Shown here in pieces: positions 53,666 through 64,000 of a stretch of 64,000 bases of DNA. The DNA is taken from assembly GCA_963575745.1 (NCBI GenBank), contig CAUYUJ010022054.1, positions 65,231 through 129,230 of the forward strand. The letters are read 5' to 3'. The first letter of the stretch is position 1. Every line of letters starts with the position of its first letter. The translations under genes were made by a program, and so were the position numbers. Under the pieces are notes generated by a model. That model saw only the letters and a program-made list of their open reading frames with translations. It ran no database searches and had not been told where the DNA came from. The DNA comes from Prorocentrum cordatum. Its lineage: Eukaryota > Sar > Dinophyceae > Prorocentrales > Prorocentraceae.

Positions 53666-54678
53666 ACCGCCGCGCCGCCGACGGGACACCCCGCGCCACC
53701 GACTGGACACCCAACGCCACCGACGGGACCCCGCCGCGCCACCGACGGAACACCGACGGGACACCGCCGCGCCACCGACAGGCACCCCTGGCCACCGCGC
53801 GCCGAAAGGGGGGGGGGACGGAAGGCATCATTCCTCTCGCGCTCCCACGCAGCTTCGCCTCGCCCGCACGCACGACACGAACACGAAACCGGAACCGATT
53901 TCCCGGTGGGGGGCTCTCCGTTCCACTGCCATCTCACCCCCTCACCTCCGACTCAACGGCATGTTTACCAGCGTCCGGTTACAATATTTAGGGCGGAGGC
54001 GGGGCAGGCGGAGGTCAGGGGAAGAGCGAGCAGGGATGAGTGACCAGTGAGGGGGCGGGCAGGCGCATGGCTAACCGTTGTTGTTATTCCGTTTCTTCCT
54101 CTTCTACATTTCCCTAATCATCCGTCGCGGTGTCCTTGTGCAGCCACCTCGGCGCTGTGTCTGGGCCACAGAGGGCCCATATTGGGATCCTCCTGAGCCC
54201 TCTGATGGCCTCTTGGGGCCATCCAGGGGCTATCTTGGGCCCTCTTGGGCTCTCGTGGAGCCATCAGCCCTCGAATTAGGGACATCTCGGGACGCTTGTG
54301 GGCCATGGTGGGGCCATCTTGCTCCACATTGGGGCCCTCTTGGGCCGATTGGGCTTCCTGCAGAAGCTCCTGCGTCATCTTTCTTGTTTCGGCGTGCATC
54401 GCGAAGATCCGAAACGCGCCCACGCCGTTCCCTCTTGCACGCACCTGCTGGACCGCGTGCGGCGATACCCAAGCTGTGCAGCGCGCGCACGTAGCTTTGC
54501 CTTGCCGCGCTGTCACACAAAGATACTGCCCGTGGAACCCGAGGGAATGGGGCGGAGCCAACAGGAAAGGAAACCAAACTGATGCCCGTAAGCCTGCGTA
54601 CTGCACAGCCTGCTCCCCGTGATATGCCTGTTCCTTGCTACATCGCCTGGCCGCCCTGGCGCGGCCCACTCTCGAAGC

Positions 54679-55135
54679 TCACTCTACTCGGCTCCTCGCC
54701 CTTGCACCCCTTGTGGAAGTTGTGCAGCAGTACTTGATCTTCTGGGGGGACCACGACAGCTCCAGGCAGTGCATGCAGTGGTGGTACCCGGCGTCGCAGT
54801 CGTAGACGTTGCTGTCCGGGGCGGGAGGCAAGCCCGAGGGCGGCAGGCCCGAGGGGGGCGGCAGCTCCGAGGGGCACCCCCTTTGGGCCGTCTTGCAGCA
54901 GTACAGCTTCTTCTCACCAGACCAGCCGCGCACCCACTGCAGCGGGTCGAGGTCGTTGTATCCCGCGTTGCAATCGATGGGGCAGGGCGACGTGGACGTG
55001 GTCGGGCACCCCTTGTTCTCCATGAGGCAGCACTGCACCTTCTTCGCCTCGTCCCACGACTCCGGGGCACCTTCGCCGCAGTTGATCTTTTTCTCGGTGG
55101 TCGTGGGCGGCGGCGGAGGGGGCGGGGGCGGAGGC

Positions 55136-55168
<33 letters not shown>

Positions 55169-55765
55169 GGGGGAGGCGCCTGGGTCGTCGTCTTCTTGGT
55201 CGGGTGTGGCTGGCGTGGTGGTCGTGTTAGGGTGGGCGCAGTGGTTGTCGCAAGGCTATAAACGGCGTGTTGGTCGTCGTCGTGGTCGTGGTGCTCCCCA
55301 GTGCGAGCGAGTACAGGAGCAGCGGGAGCAGCGAGCAGGGACAGCAAGCCCTGGGAGAGGGAGGAGCAGGCAGCATTGGGCCGCGGCCGGGAATGCGCAA
55401 GCACCCCGAACTCGCCGCGCCCGCCACACGTACCTGTAAGTAGTCTCCTGCGCGTAGTCGCCCCCGGGGCCCACGTAGCTCAGGATCGTGCCACCTCCTG
55501 CGCCCGTGCCGCAGCCGCTGCCGCCACCCACGCCGCTGCCACAGCCCGTCGCCTCGGCACACCCCGCGCCGCAGGCGGGGCCGCAGCCCATGGCGGCGCT
55601 CGCCCCAGCGCAGCAGGCAGTTCCACAGTCCGCACCGCCGCCGTACGCGCCCGCGCCATGCAGGCCGCCGGCATAGCCTGCCCCATACCCAGCCCCGGCG
55701 CCGTAGCCCGCGCCGTAGCCCATTCCCGAGCTGCCCCAGGCGCCCCCCGAGCGGTAGTACGCCAT
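54679..55765 (-). pseudogene. Array gene copy 1, frameshifted
   Basis: ATG at 55765 (MAYYRSGGAWGSSGMGYGAG). Compared with copy 2 it has indels near 55430 (frame lost after TTYRYV), within 55205-55400 and near 54740, so the membrane segment and the last Cys motif are read out of frame. The Cys-rich middle is conserved. A dead gene at the edge of the array. Confidence 0.85.
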
Positions 55766-55829
55766 GGCAGCTAGAATGCAGCCTGAAAGAGGCTGGACGA
55801 TGAGAAGTAAAAAAGGTGTGCCAAAGAGG

Positions 55830-55851
55830 CTTGAGCCAAAATGGTTACGGA
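55830..55851 (-). other. Relic spliced leader, array unit 1 (1 mismatch)
   Basis: Minus strand reads TCCGTAACCATTTTGGCTCA then AG; one base differs from the SL. It lies 65 nt upstream of the gene ATG. Same sequence in units 2 and 3. Confidence 0.87.
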
Positions 55852-55992
55852 GAAGCTCCTGCGCCATCTTGCGACCCGAATAGGGACCTCCTGGGCGCTG
55901 GTTGGCTCCCCGAGGCACTCCAGGAACCACACCTATACGACCACCCTTCGGGTGATACGGAGGTTCGGGGGGGAGGGGGAACCAACGCCTCA

Positions 55993-57022
55993 TACAATCG
56001 ATCTCACAATCGATCGAACTCCCGATCTCACAACAGATCCCACTATCGATCTCACAACAGATCCCACTAACGATCTCGAAATCGATCTCACTATCGATAT
56101 CACAACTGATCTCACTATCGATCTCACTATCGGTTTGACCATCGAACTCACTATCGCGCTCACAAGCGGTCTCACGATCGACCTCACAACAGATCTCACT
56201 ATCGAGGTCCCAATCGATCTCATCATGGATCTGACAATCGAACTCACTATCGACCTCAAATTCGACTCCACTATCCATCTCACAACAGTTATCACTATCG
56301 GTTTCACTCTCGATCTCACAATCAATATCACCATCGATCCCACTATGGGTCATACAATCAATATCACAATCGATCTCACGATCGATCTCGGTATCGATCT
56401 CACTGTCGGTCACACTGTAGATCTCACGAGCGATCGAACTCCCGATCTCACAACAGATCTCACTATCGATCTCACAACATATCTCGCTATCGATCTCACA
56501 TCAGATCTCACAATCGATATCATAATCGATCTCACTATCGACCTCGCATCTGATCTCACTATCGATATCACTATCGATTTGACAATCGACCTCGATCTCG
56601 ATCTCACCAGCGATCTCACGATCGATCTCACAACAGATCTCATTATCGATCTCCCAATCGATCTCACCATCGATCTGACAATCGAACTCACTATCGACTT
56701 CACATTCGGACTCACGATCCATCTCACAACAATTCTCATGATCGGTTTCACTACCGATCTTACAATCGATCTAACAATCGATCTCACTATCGGTCTCAGA
56801 ATCGATCTCACAATCGATCCCACGATCGATCTCAGTATCGATCTCACTCTCGATCATACTACAGATCTCATGAGCGATCTCACCGTCGATCTCGCAACAG
56901 ATCTCGCTATCTATCTCACAACAGATCTCACGATCGATATTTCAACTGATCTCACTGTCGATCTCACAACAGATCTCACAGTCGATCTCACTATCGACTA
57001 TCGATCTCACTTTCGATCTCAC
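55993..57022 (+). repeat. 12-bp satellite ATCGATCTCACT, array unit 1
   Basis: ~1030 bp. It translates as DLTIDLTI on one strand and EIDSEID or RSIVRSIV on the other; three or more frames are open at once, which argues against coding. CACCGACGGGAC (57025-57150) and R3 follow. Confidence 0.92.
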
Positions 57023-57199
57023 CGCCGCGCCACCGACGGAGCACCCCGCGCCACCGACTGGACACCCAACGCCACCGACGGGACCCCGCCGCGCCACCGA
57101 CGGAACACCGACGGGACACCGCCGCGCCACCGACGGGACACCCGGGCCATCGCGCGCCGAGGGGGGGGGGCGGACAACCGGCTCCATAGCTCCTAGCCA

Positions 57200-57315
57200 C
57201 GGCATCATTCCTCTAGCGCTCCCGCGCAGCTTCGCCTCGCCCGCACGCACGACACGAGCACGAAACTGGAACCGATTTCCCGGTGGGGGGCTCTCCGTTC
57301 CACTGCGATTTCACC
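57200..57315 (-). repeat. Dispersed repeat R3, copy e
   Basis: Complement of R3, with GCAGCTTCGCCTCGCC and AACCGATTTCCCGG; copies d (53820-53945) and f (60566-60681) hold the same position in the neighbouring units. Confidence 0.85.
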
Positions 57316-58054
57316 CCCTCACCTCCGACTTCGTGGCATGTTTACCAGCGTCCGGCCACTATTTAGGGCGGAGGCGGGGCAGGCGGGGATCAGGGGAAGA
57401 GCGAGGATGAGGGACGAGGGGGCGGGCAAACGTAGGGCTAATATTTGTCGTTGTTATTCCGTTTCTTCCTCTTCTACATTTCCCTCATCATCCGTCGCGG
57501 TGTCCTTGTGCAGCCACCTCGGCGCTGTGTCTGGGCCACAGAGGGCCCATATTGGGATCCTCCTGAGCCCTCTGATGGCCTCTTGGGGCCATCCAGGGGC
57601 TATCTTGGGCCCTCTTGGGCTCTCGTGGAGCCATCAGCCCTCGAATTAGGGACATCTCGGGACGCTTGTGGGCCATGGTGGGGCCATCTTGCTCCACATT
57701 GGGGCCCTCTTGGGCCGCCGTGGGCTTCCTGCAGAAGCTCCTGCGTCATCTTTCTTGTTTCGGCGTGCATCGCGAAGATCCGAAAGACGCGCACGCCGTT
57801 CCCTCTTGCACGCACCTGCTGGACCGCGTGCGGCGATACCCAAGCTGTGCAGCGCGCGCACGTAGCTTTGCCTTGCCGCGCTGTCACACAAAGATACTGC
57901 CCGTGGAACCCGAGGGAATGGGGCGGAGCCAACAGGAAAGGAAACCAAACTGATGCCCGTAAGCCTGCGTACTGCACAGCCTGCTCCCCGTGATATGCCT
58001 GTTCCTTGCTACATCGCCTGGCCGCCCTGGCGCGGCCCACTCTCGAAGCTCACT

Positions 58055-58508
58055 CTACTCAGGCTCCTCGCCCTTGCACCCCTTGTGGAAGTTGTCGCAG
58101 CAGTACTTGATCTTCTTGGGGGACCACGACAGCTCCAGGCAGTGCATGCAGTGGTGGTACCCGGCGTCGCAGTCGTAGACGTTGCTGTCCGGGGCGGGAG
58201 GCAAGCCCGAGGGCGGCAGGCCCGAGGGGGGCGGCAGCTCCGAGGGGCACCCCCTTTGGGCCGTCTTGCAGCAGTACAGCTTCTTCTCACCAGACCAGCC
58301 GCGCACCCACTGCAGCGGGTCGAGGTCGTTGTATCCCGCGTTGCAATCGATGGGGCAGGGCGACGTGGACGTGGTCGGGCACCCCTTGTTCTCCATGAGG
58401 CAGCACTGCACCTTCTTCGCCTCGTCCCACGACTCCGGGGCACCTTCGCCGCAGTTGATCTTTTTCTCGGTGGTCGTGGGCGGCGGCGGAGGGGGCGGGG
58501 GCGGAGGC

Positions 58509-58541
<33 letters not shown>

Positions 58542-59131
58542 GGGGGAGGCGCCTGGGTCGTCGTCTTCTTGGTCGTGGTGGCTGGCGTGGTGGTCGTGTC
58601 GGGTGGCGCCGTGGTTGTCGGAATAAACGGCGTGGTGGTCGTCGTCGTGGTCGTGGTGCTCCCCGGGGCGAGCGAGTACAGGAGCAGCGGGAGCAGCAGC
58701 AGGGACAGCAGCCCTGGGATGAGGAGGAGCAGGCAGCAGTTGGGGCCGCGGCCGGGAATGCGCAGCACCCCGAACTCGCCCGCGCCCGCCCCCACGTACC
58801 TGTACGTCGTCTCCTGCGCGTAGTCGCCCCCGGGGCCCACGTAGCTCAGGATCGTGCCACCTCCTGCGCCCGTGCCGCAGCCGCTGCCGCCACCCACGCC
58901 GCTGCCACAGCCCGTCGCCTCGGCACACCCCGCGCCGCAGGCGGGGCCGCAGCCCATGGCGGCGCTCGCCCCGGCGCAGCAGGCGGTTCCACAGTCCGCA
59001 CCGCCGCCGTACGCGCCCGCGCCATGCAGGCCGCCGGCATAGCCTGCCCCATACCCAGCCCCGGCGCCGTAGCCCGCGCCGTAGCCCATTCCCGAGCTGC
59101 CCCAGGCGCCCCCCGAGCGGTAGTACGCCAT
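58055..59131 (-). CDS. Array gene copy 2, intact: Cys-rich single-pass membrane protein (358 aa)
   Basis: ATG at 59131, TAG at 58055-58057. In order: Gly/Tyr/Ala-rich N-terminus (GYGAGYGAGAGYGAGYAG) with paired Cys (DCGTACC, CGPACGAGC), a membrane segment CCLLLLIPGLLSLLLLPLLL (about residue 150), a Thr-rich linker, ~24 prolines in a row, and three Cys motifs of one pattern: C-x-E/A-G, Trp, Lys, CC, then GC (INCGEGAPESWDEAKKVQCC; IDCNAGYNDL...KKLYCC; YDCDAGYHHC...KIKYCC). The C-x-A-G...W...K...CC...GC motif is, to my knowledge, widespread in dinoflagellate proteins of unknown function. There is no N-terminal signal peptide; a signal-anchor topology with the Cys motifs outside fits. No introns. 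SL relic 65 nt upstream. No TATA-like signal is evident. Confidence 0.85.
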
Positions 59132-59195
59132 GGCAGCTAGAATGCAGCCTGAAAGAGGCTGGACGATGAGAAGTAAAAAAGGTGTGCCAGAGAGG

Positions 59196-59217
59196 CTTGA
59201 GCCAAAATGGTTACGGA
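59196..59217 (-). other. Relic spliced leader, array unit 2
   Basis: Same one-mismatch SL as in unit 1, upstream of the intact gene. Confidence 0.87.
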
Positions 59218-59357
59218 GAAGCTCCTGCGCCATCTTGCGACCCGAATAGGGCCCTCCTGGGCGCTGGTTGGCTCCCCGAGGCACTCCAGGAACCACACCT
59301 ATACGACCACCCTTCGGGTGATACGGAGGTTCGGGGGGAAGGGGGAACCAACGCCTC

Positions 59358-60388
59358 ATACAATCGATCTCACAATCGATCGAACTCCCGATCTCACAAC
59401 AGATCCCACTATCGATCTCACAACAGATCCCACTAACGATCTCGAAATCGATCTCACTATCGATATCACAACTGATCTCACTATCGATCTCACTATCGGT
59501 TTGACCATCGAACTCACTATCGCGCTCACAAGCGGTCTCACGATCGACCTCACAACAGATCTCACGATCGAGGTCCCAATCGATCTCATCATGGATCTGA
59601 CAATCGAACTCACTATCGACCTCAAATTCGACTCCACTATCCATCTCATAACAGTTATCACTATCGGTTTCACTCTCGATCTCACAATCAATATCACCAT
59701 CGATCCCACTATGGGTCATACAATCAATATCACAATCGATCTCACGATCGATCTCGGTATCGATCTCACTGTCGGTCACACTGTAGATCTCACGAGCGAT
59801 CGAACTCCCGATCTCACAACAGATCTCACTATCGATCTCACAACATATCTCGCTATCGATCTCACATCAGATCTCACAATCGATATCATAATCGATCTCA
59901 CTATCGACCTCGCATCTGATCTCACTATCGATATCACTATCGATTTGACAATCGACCTCGATCTCGATCTCACCAGCGATCTCACGATCGATCTCACAAC
60001 AGATCTCATCATCGATCTCCCAATCGATCTCACCATCGATCTGACAATCGAACTCACTATCGACTTCACATTCGGACTCACGATCCATCTCACAACAATT
60101 CTCATGATCGGTTTCACTACCGATCTTACAATCGATCTAACAATCGATCTCACTATCGGTCTCAGAATCGATCTCGCAATCGATCCCACGATCGATCTCA
60201 GTATCGATCTCACTCTCGATCATACTACAGATCTCATGAGCGATCTCACCGTCGATCTCACAACAGATCTCGCTATCTATCTCACAACAGATCTCACGAT
60301 CGATATTTCAACTGATCTCACTGTCGATCTCACAACAGATCTCACAGTCGATCTCACTATCGACTATCGATCTCACTTTCGATCTCAC
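59358..60388 (+). repeat. 12-bp satellite ATCGATCTCACT, array unit 2
   Basis: Differs from unit 1 by only a handful of substitutions, so units were copied whole; the satellite did not expand independently in each unit. Confidence 0.92.
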
Positions 60389-61420
60389 CGCCGCGCCACC
60401 GACGGAGCACCCCGCGCCACCGACTGGACACCCAACGCCACCGACGGGACCCCGCCGCGCCACCGACGGAACACCGACGGGACACCGCCGCGCCACCGAC
60501 GGGACACCCGGGCCATCGCGCGCCGAGGGGGGGGGGCGGACAACCGGCTCCACAGCTCCTAGCCACGGCATCATTCCTCTAGCGCTCCCGCGCAGCTTCG
60601 CCTCGCCCGCACGCACGACACGAGCACGAAACTGGAACCGATTTCCCGGTGGGGGGCTCTCCGTTCCACTGCGATTTCACCCCCTCACCTCCGACTCCGT
60701 GGCATGTTTACCAGCGTCCGGCCACTATTTAGGGCGGAGGCGGGGCAGGCGGGGATCAGGGGAGGAGCGAGGATGAGGGACGAGGGGGCGGGCAAACGTA
60801 GGGCTAATATTTGTCGTTGTTATTCCGTTTCTTCCTCTTCTACATTTCCCTCATCATCCGTCGCGGTGTCCTTGTGCAGCCACCTCGGCGCTGTGTCTGG
60901 GCCACAGAGGGCCCATATTGGGATCCTCCTGAGCCCTCTGATGGCCTCTTGGGGCCATCCAGGGGCTATCTTGGGCCCTCTTGGGCTCTCGTGGAGCCAT
61001 CAGCCCTCGAATTAGGGACATCTCGGGACGCTTGTGGGCCATGGTGGGGCCATCTTGCTCCACATTGGGGCCCTCTTGGGCCGCCGTGGGCTTCCTGCAG
61101 AAGCTCCTGCGTCATCTTTCTTGTTTCGGCGTGCATCGCGAAGATCCGAAAGACGCGCACGCCGTTCCCTCTTGCACGCACCTGCTGGACCGCGTGCGGC
61201 GATACCCAAGCTGTGCAGCGCGCGCACGTAGCTTTGCCTTGCCGCGCTGTCACACAAAGATACTGCCCGTGGAACCCGAGGGAATGGGGCGGAGCCAACA
61301 GGAAAGGAAACCAAACTGATGCCCGTAAGCCTGCGTACTGCACAGCCTGCTCCCCGTGATATGCCTGTTCCTTGCTACATCGCCTGGCCGCCCTGGCGCG
61401 GCCCACTCTCGAAGCTCACT

Positions 61421-62011
61421 CTACTCAGGCTCCTCGCCCTTGCACCCCTTGTGGAAGTTGTCGCAGCAGTACTTGATCTTCTTGGGGGACCACGACAGCT
61501 CCAGGCAGTGCATGCAGTGGTGGTACCCGGCGTCGCAGTCGTAGACGTTGCTGTCCGGGGCGGGAGGCAAGCCCGAGGGCGGCAGGCCCGAGGGGGGCGG
61601 CAGCTCCGAAAAAAGAACAAAAAAAAAAAGAAAAGAAAATAAAAAGAAAAAAAAAAAAAAAAAAAAAAAAGATAAACAAAAAAAAAAAAAAACCAAAAAA
61701 AAAAGGAAAATTATACAAAGCAAAAGAAAAACAGCCCCCGAAAAAAGGGGCACCCCCTTTGGGCCGTCTTGCAGCAGTACAGCTTCTTCTCGCCAGACCA
61801 GCCACGCACCCACTGCAGCGGGTCGAGGTCGTTGTATCCCGCGTTGCAATCGATGGGGCAGGGCGACGTGGACGTGGTCGGGCACCCCTTGTTCTCCATG
61901 AGGCAGCACTGCACCTTCTTCGCCTCGTCCCACGACTCCGGGGCACCTTCGCCGCAGTTGATCTTTTTCTCGGTGGTCGTGGGCGGCGGCGGAGGGGGCG
62001 GGGGCGGAGGC

Positions 62012-62044
<33 letters not shown>

Positions 62045-62634
62045 GGGGGAGGCGCCTGGGTCGTCGTCTTCTTGGTCGTGGTGGCTGGCGTGGTGGTCGT
62101 GTCGGGTGGCGCCGTGGTTGTCGGAATAAACGGCGTGGTGGTCGTCGTCGTGGTCGTGGTGCTCCCCGGGGCGAGCGAGTACAGGAGCAGCGGGAGCAGC
62201 AGCAGGGACAGCAGCCCTGGGATGAGGAGGAGCAGGCAGCAGTTGGGGCCGCGGCCGGGAATGCGCAGCACCCCGAACTCGCCCGCGCCCGCCCCCACGT
62301 ACCTGTACGTCGTCTCCTGCGCGTAGTCGCCCCCGGGGCCCACGTAGCTCAGGATCGTGCCACCTCCTGCGCCCGTGCCGCAGCCGCTGCCGCCACCCAC
62401 GCCGCTGCCACAGCCCGTCGCCTCGGCACACCCCGCGCCGCAGGCGGGGCCGCAGCCCATGGCGGCGCTCGCCCCGGCGCAGCAGGCGGTTCCACAGTCC
62501 GCACCGCCGCCGTACGCGCCCGCGCCATGCAGGCCGCCGGCATAGCCTGCCCCATACCCAGCCCCGGCGCCGTAGCCCGCGCCGTAGCCCATTCCCGAGC
62601 TGCCCCAGGCGCCCCCCGAGCGGTAGTACGCCAT
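61421..62634 (-). pseudogene. Array gene copy 3, broken by an A-rich insertion
   Basis: ATG at 62634. The sequence is nearly that of copy 2 until the second Cys motif (RGCP). There a 137-bp net insertion (about 61609-61749) adds FF-rich codons and soon a stop. The last Cys motif and the stop survive below the insert but out of frame. Confidence 0.87.
61609..61749. repeat. A-rich insertion in gene copy 3
   Basis: Almost only A, with single G, C and T, between CTCCGAAAAAAG on the left and CCCCGAAAAAAGG on the right. The direct repeat CCGAAAAAAG at both edges could be a target duplication or chance. Poly-A-like content fits a retroposed tail or a sequencing artefact. Confidence 0.75.
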
Positions 62635-62698
62635 GGCAGCTAGAATGCAGCCTGAAAGAGGCTGGACGATGAGAAGTAAAAAAGGTGTGCCAGAGAGG

Positions 62699-62720
62699 CT
62701 TGAGCCAAAATGGTTACGGA
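62699..62720 (-). other. Relic spliced leader, array unit 3
   Basis: Same one-mismatch SL. Confidence 0.87.
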
Positions 62721-62861
62721 GAAGCTCCTGCGCCATCTTGCGACCCGAATAGGGCCCTCCTGGGCGCTGGTTGGCTCCCCGAGGCACTCCAGGAACCACA
62801 CCTATACGACCACCCTTCGGGTGATACGGAGGTTCGGGGGGAAGGGGGAACCAACGCCTCA

Positions 62862-63890
62862 TACAATCGATCTCACAATCGATCGAACTCCCGATCTCAC
62901 AACAGATCCCACTATCGATCTCACAACAGATCCCACTAACGATCTCGAAATCGATCTCACTATCGATATCACAACTGATCTCACTATCGATCTCACTCGG
63001 TTTGACCATCGAACTCACTATCGCGCTCACAAGCGGTCTCACGATCGACCTCACAACAGATCTCACTATCGAGGTCCCAATCGATCTCATCATGGATCTG
63101 ACAATCGAACTCACTATCGACCTCAAATTCGACTCCACTATCCATCTCACAACAGTTATCACTATCGGTTTCACTCTCGATCTCACAATCAATATCACCA
63201 TCGATCCCACTATGGGTCATACAATCAATACCACAATCGATCTCACGATCGATCTCGGTATCGATCTCACTGTCGGTCACACTGTAGATCTCACGAGCGA
63301 TCGAACTCCCGATCTCACAACAGATCTCACTATCGATCTCACAACATATCTCGCTATCGATCTCACATCAGATCTCACAATCGATATCATAATCGATCTC
63401 ACTATCGACCTCGCATCTGATCTCACTATCGATATCACTATCGATTTGACAATCGACCTCGATCTCGATCTCACCAGCGATCTCACGATCGATCTCACAA
63501 CAGATCTCATTATCGATCTCCCAATCGATCTCACCATCGATCTGACAATCGAACTCACTATCGACTTCACATTCGGACTCACGATCCATCTCACAACAAT
63601 TCTCATGATCGGTTTCACTACCGATCTTACAATCGATCTCACAATCGATCTCACTATCGGTCTCAGAATCGATCTCGCAATCGATCCCACGATCGATCTC
63701 AGTCTCGATCTCACTCTCGATCATACTACAGATCTCATGAGCGATCTCACCGTCGATCTCACAACAGATCTCGCTATCTATCTTACAACAGATCTCACGA
63801 TCGATATTTCAACTGATCTCACTGTCGATCTCACAACAGATCTCACAGTCGATCTCACTATCGACTATCGATCTCACTTTCGATCTCACC
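62862..63890 (+). repeat. 12-bp satellite ATCGATCTCACT, array unit 3
   Basis: As in units 1 and 2, with a short deletion at ~62997 that breaks the 12-bp register. The array runs on past the window end through CACCGACGGGAC repeats. Confidence 0.92.
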
Positions 63891-64000
63891 GCCGCGCCGC
63901 CGACGGAGCACCCCGCGCCACCGACTGGACACCCAACGCCACCGACGGGACCCCGCCGCGCCACCGACGGAACACCGACGGGACACCGCCGCGCCACCGA

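Larger units (their letters stand above)
53946..64000 (-). repeat. Tandem array of a ~3366-bp gene-bearing unit, 3 copies in view
   Basis: Units about 53946-57311, 57312-60677 and 60678 to the window end (running on). Unit 3 is 137 bp longer because of an A-rich insert. Each holds, left to right: CTTGGGG-type repeats, the minus-strand gene, its SL relic, ~1 kb of the ATCGATCTCACT satellite, the CACCGACGGGAC array and R3. Units 2 and 3 are almost the same; unit 1 has many single-base indels. Confidence 0.93.

Noticed and set aside
55841-57196. 451-codon frame translating as DLTIDLTI repeats (also 59207-60562)
   Set aside because: A 12-bp satellite with no stop triplet in several frames on both strands; simultaneous open frames and lack of any start context argue against a protein.
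57445-57993. 182-aa plus-strand protein in each array unit
   Set aside because: It overlaps CTTGGGG-type repeats and the 3' side of the minus-strand gene, has no codon bias, and differs between units by frameshifts.

Overview
The window reads as nuclear DNA of a dinoflagellate. The decisive evidence is the 22-nt dinoflagellate spliced leader (SL): it is complete at 716-737 (+) and 27138-27159 (-), and it recurs as mutated relics at 18374, 29545, 43193, 55830, 59196 and 62699. High third-position GC in real reading frames, genes in tandem repeats, dinoflagellate-type reverse transcriptases and very heavy microsatellite and satellite load agree with this. I cannot name the species.

Layout. 1-7155: a decayed LINE-like retrotransposon (LINE-A, +) that begins with an SL and has (TCC)n at both ends. 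7187-8712: a composite non-coding repeat with an internal ~82-bp satellite. 8890-10155: small duplicated and inverted-repeat elements. 10200-13395: an old, broken reverse transcriptase of a second, typical dinoflagellate lineage. 13.8-18.6 kb: microsatellites, nested inverted-repeat elements and remnants of exons. 18.6-27.16 kb: an almost complete LINE-like element on the minus strand (LINE-B), also starting with an SL, with an intact ORF1, a middle frame carrying a 9-unit hairpin array, and an intact 1695-aa endonuclease/RT/RNase H protein. 27.3-28.6 kb: second copy (-) of the composite repeat. 29.5-31.4 kb: the best ordinary gene, a secreted or membrane protein of 432 aa in two exons behind a double SL relic; its intron holds an inverted-repeat element. 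31.4-38.1 kb: inverted-repeat elements, a ~778-bp higher-order repeat, an 88-bp hairpin satellite. 39.0-40.4 kb: a frame-broken coding region. 41-43 kb: (AGG)n and (ATG)n. 43.2-44.2 kb: ORF1 relic of a third LINE copy. 45.5-45.7 kb: an inverted-repeat element with a 9-bp target duplication. 46.3-53.1 kb: microsatellites and 5-, 12- and 16-bp satellites. 53.1-64.0 kb: a tandem array of a ~3366-bp unit, each with one minus-strand gene for a Cys-rich membrane protein behind an SL relic plus ~1 kb of a 12-bp satellite; only the middle gene copy is intact.

Most unique sequence here has passed through RNA. Both LINE-like elements and two host gene families carry SL sequence in genomic DNA, the mark of trans-spliced mRNA copied back into the genome. 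The LINE-like elements are the obvious source of the enzyme. Only two protein-coding genes outside mobile elements look intact: 29644-31376 (+) and 58055-59131 (-).
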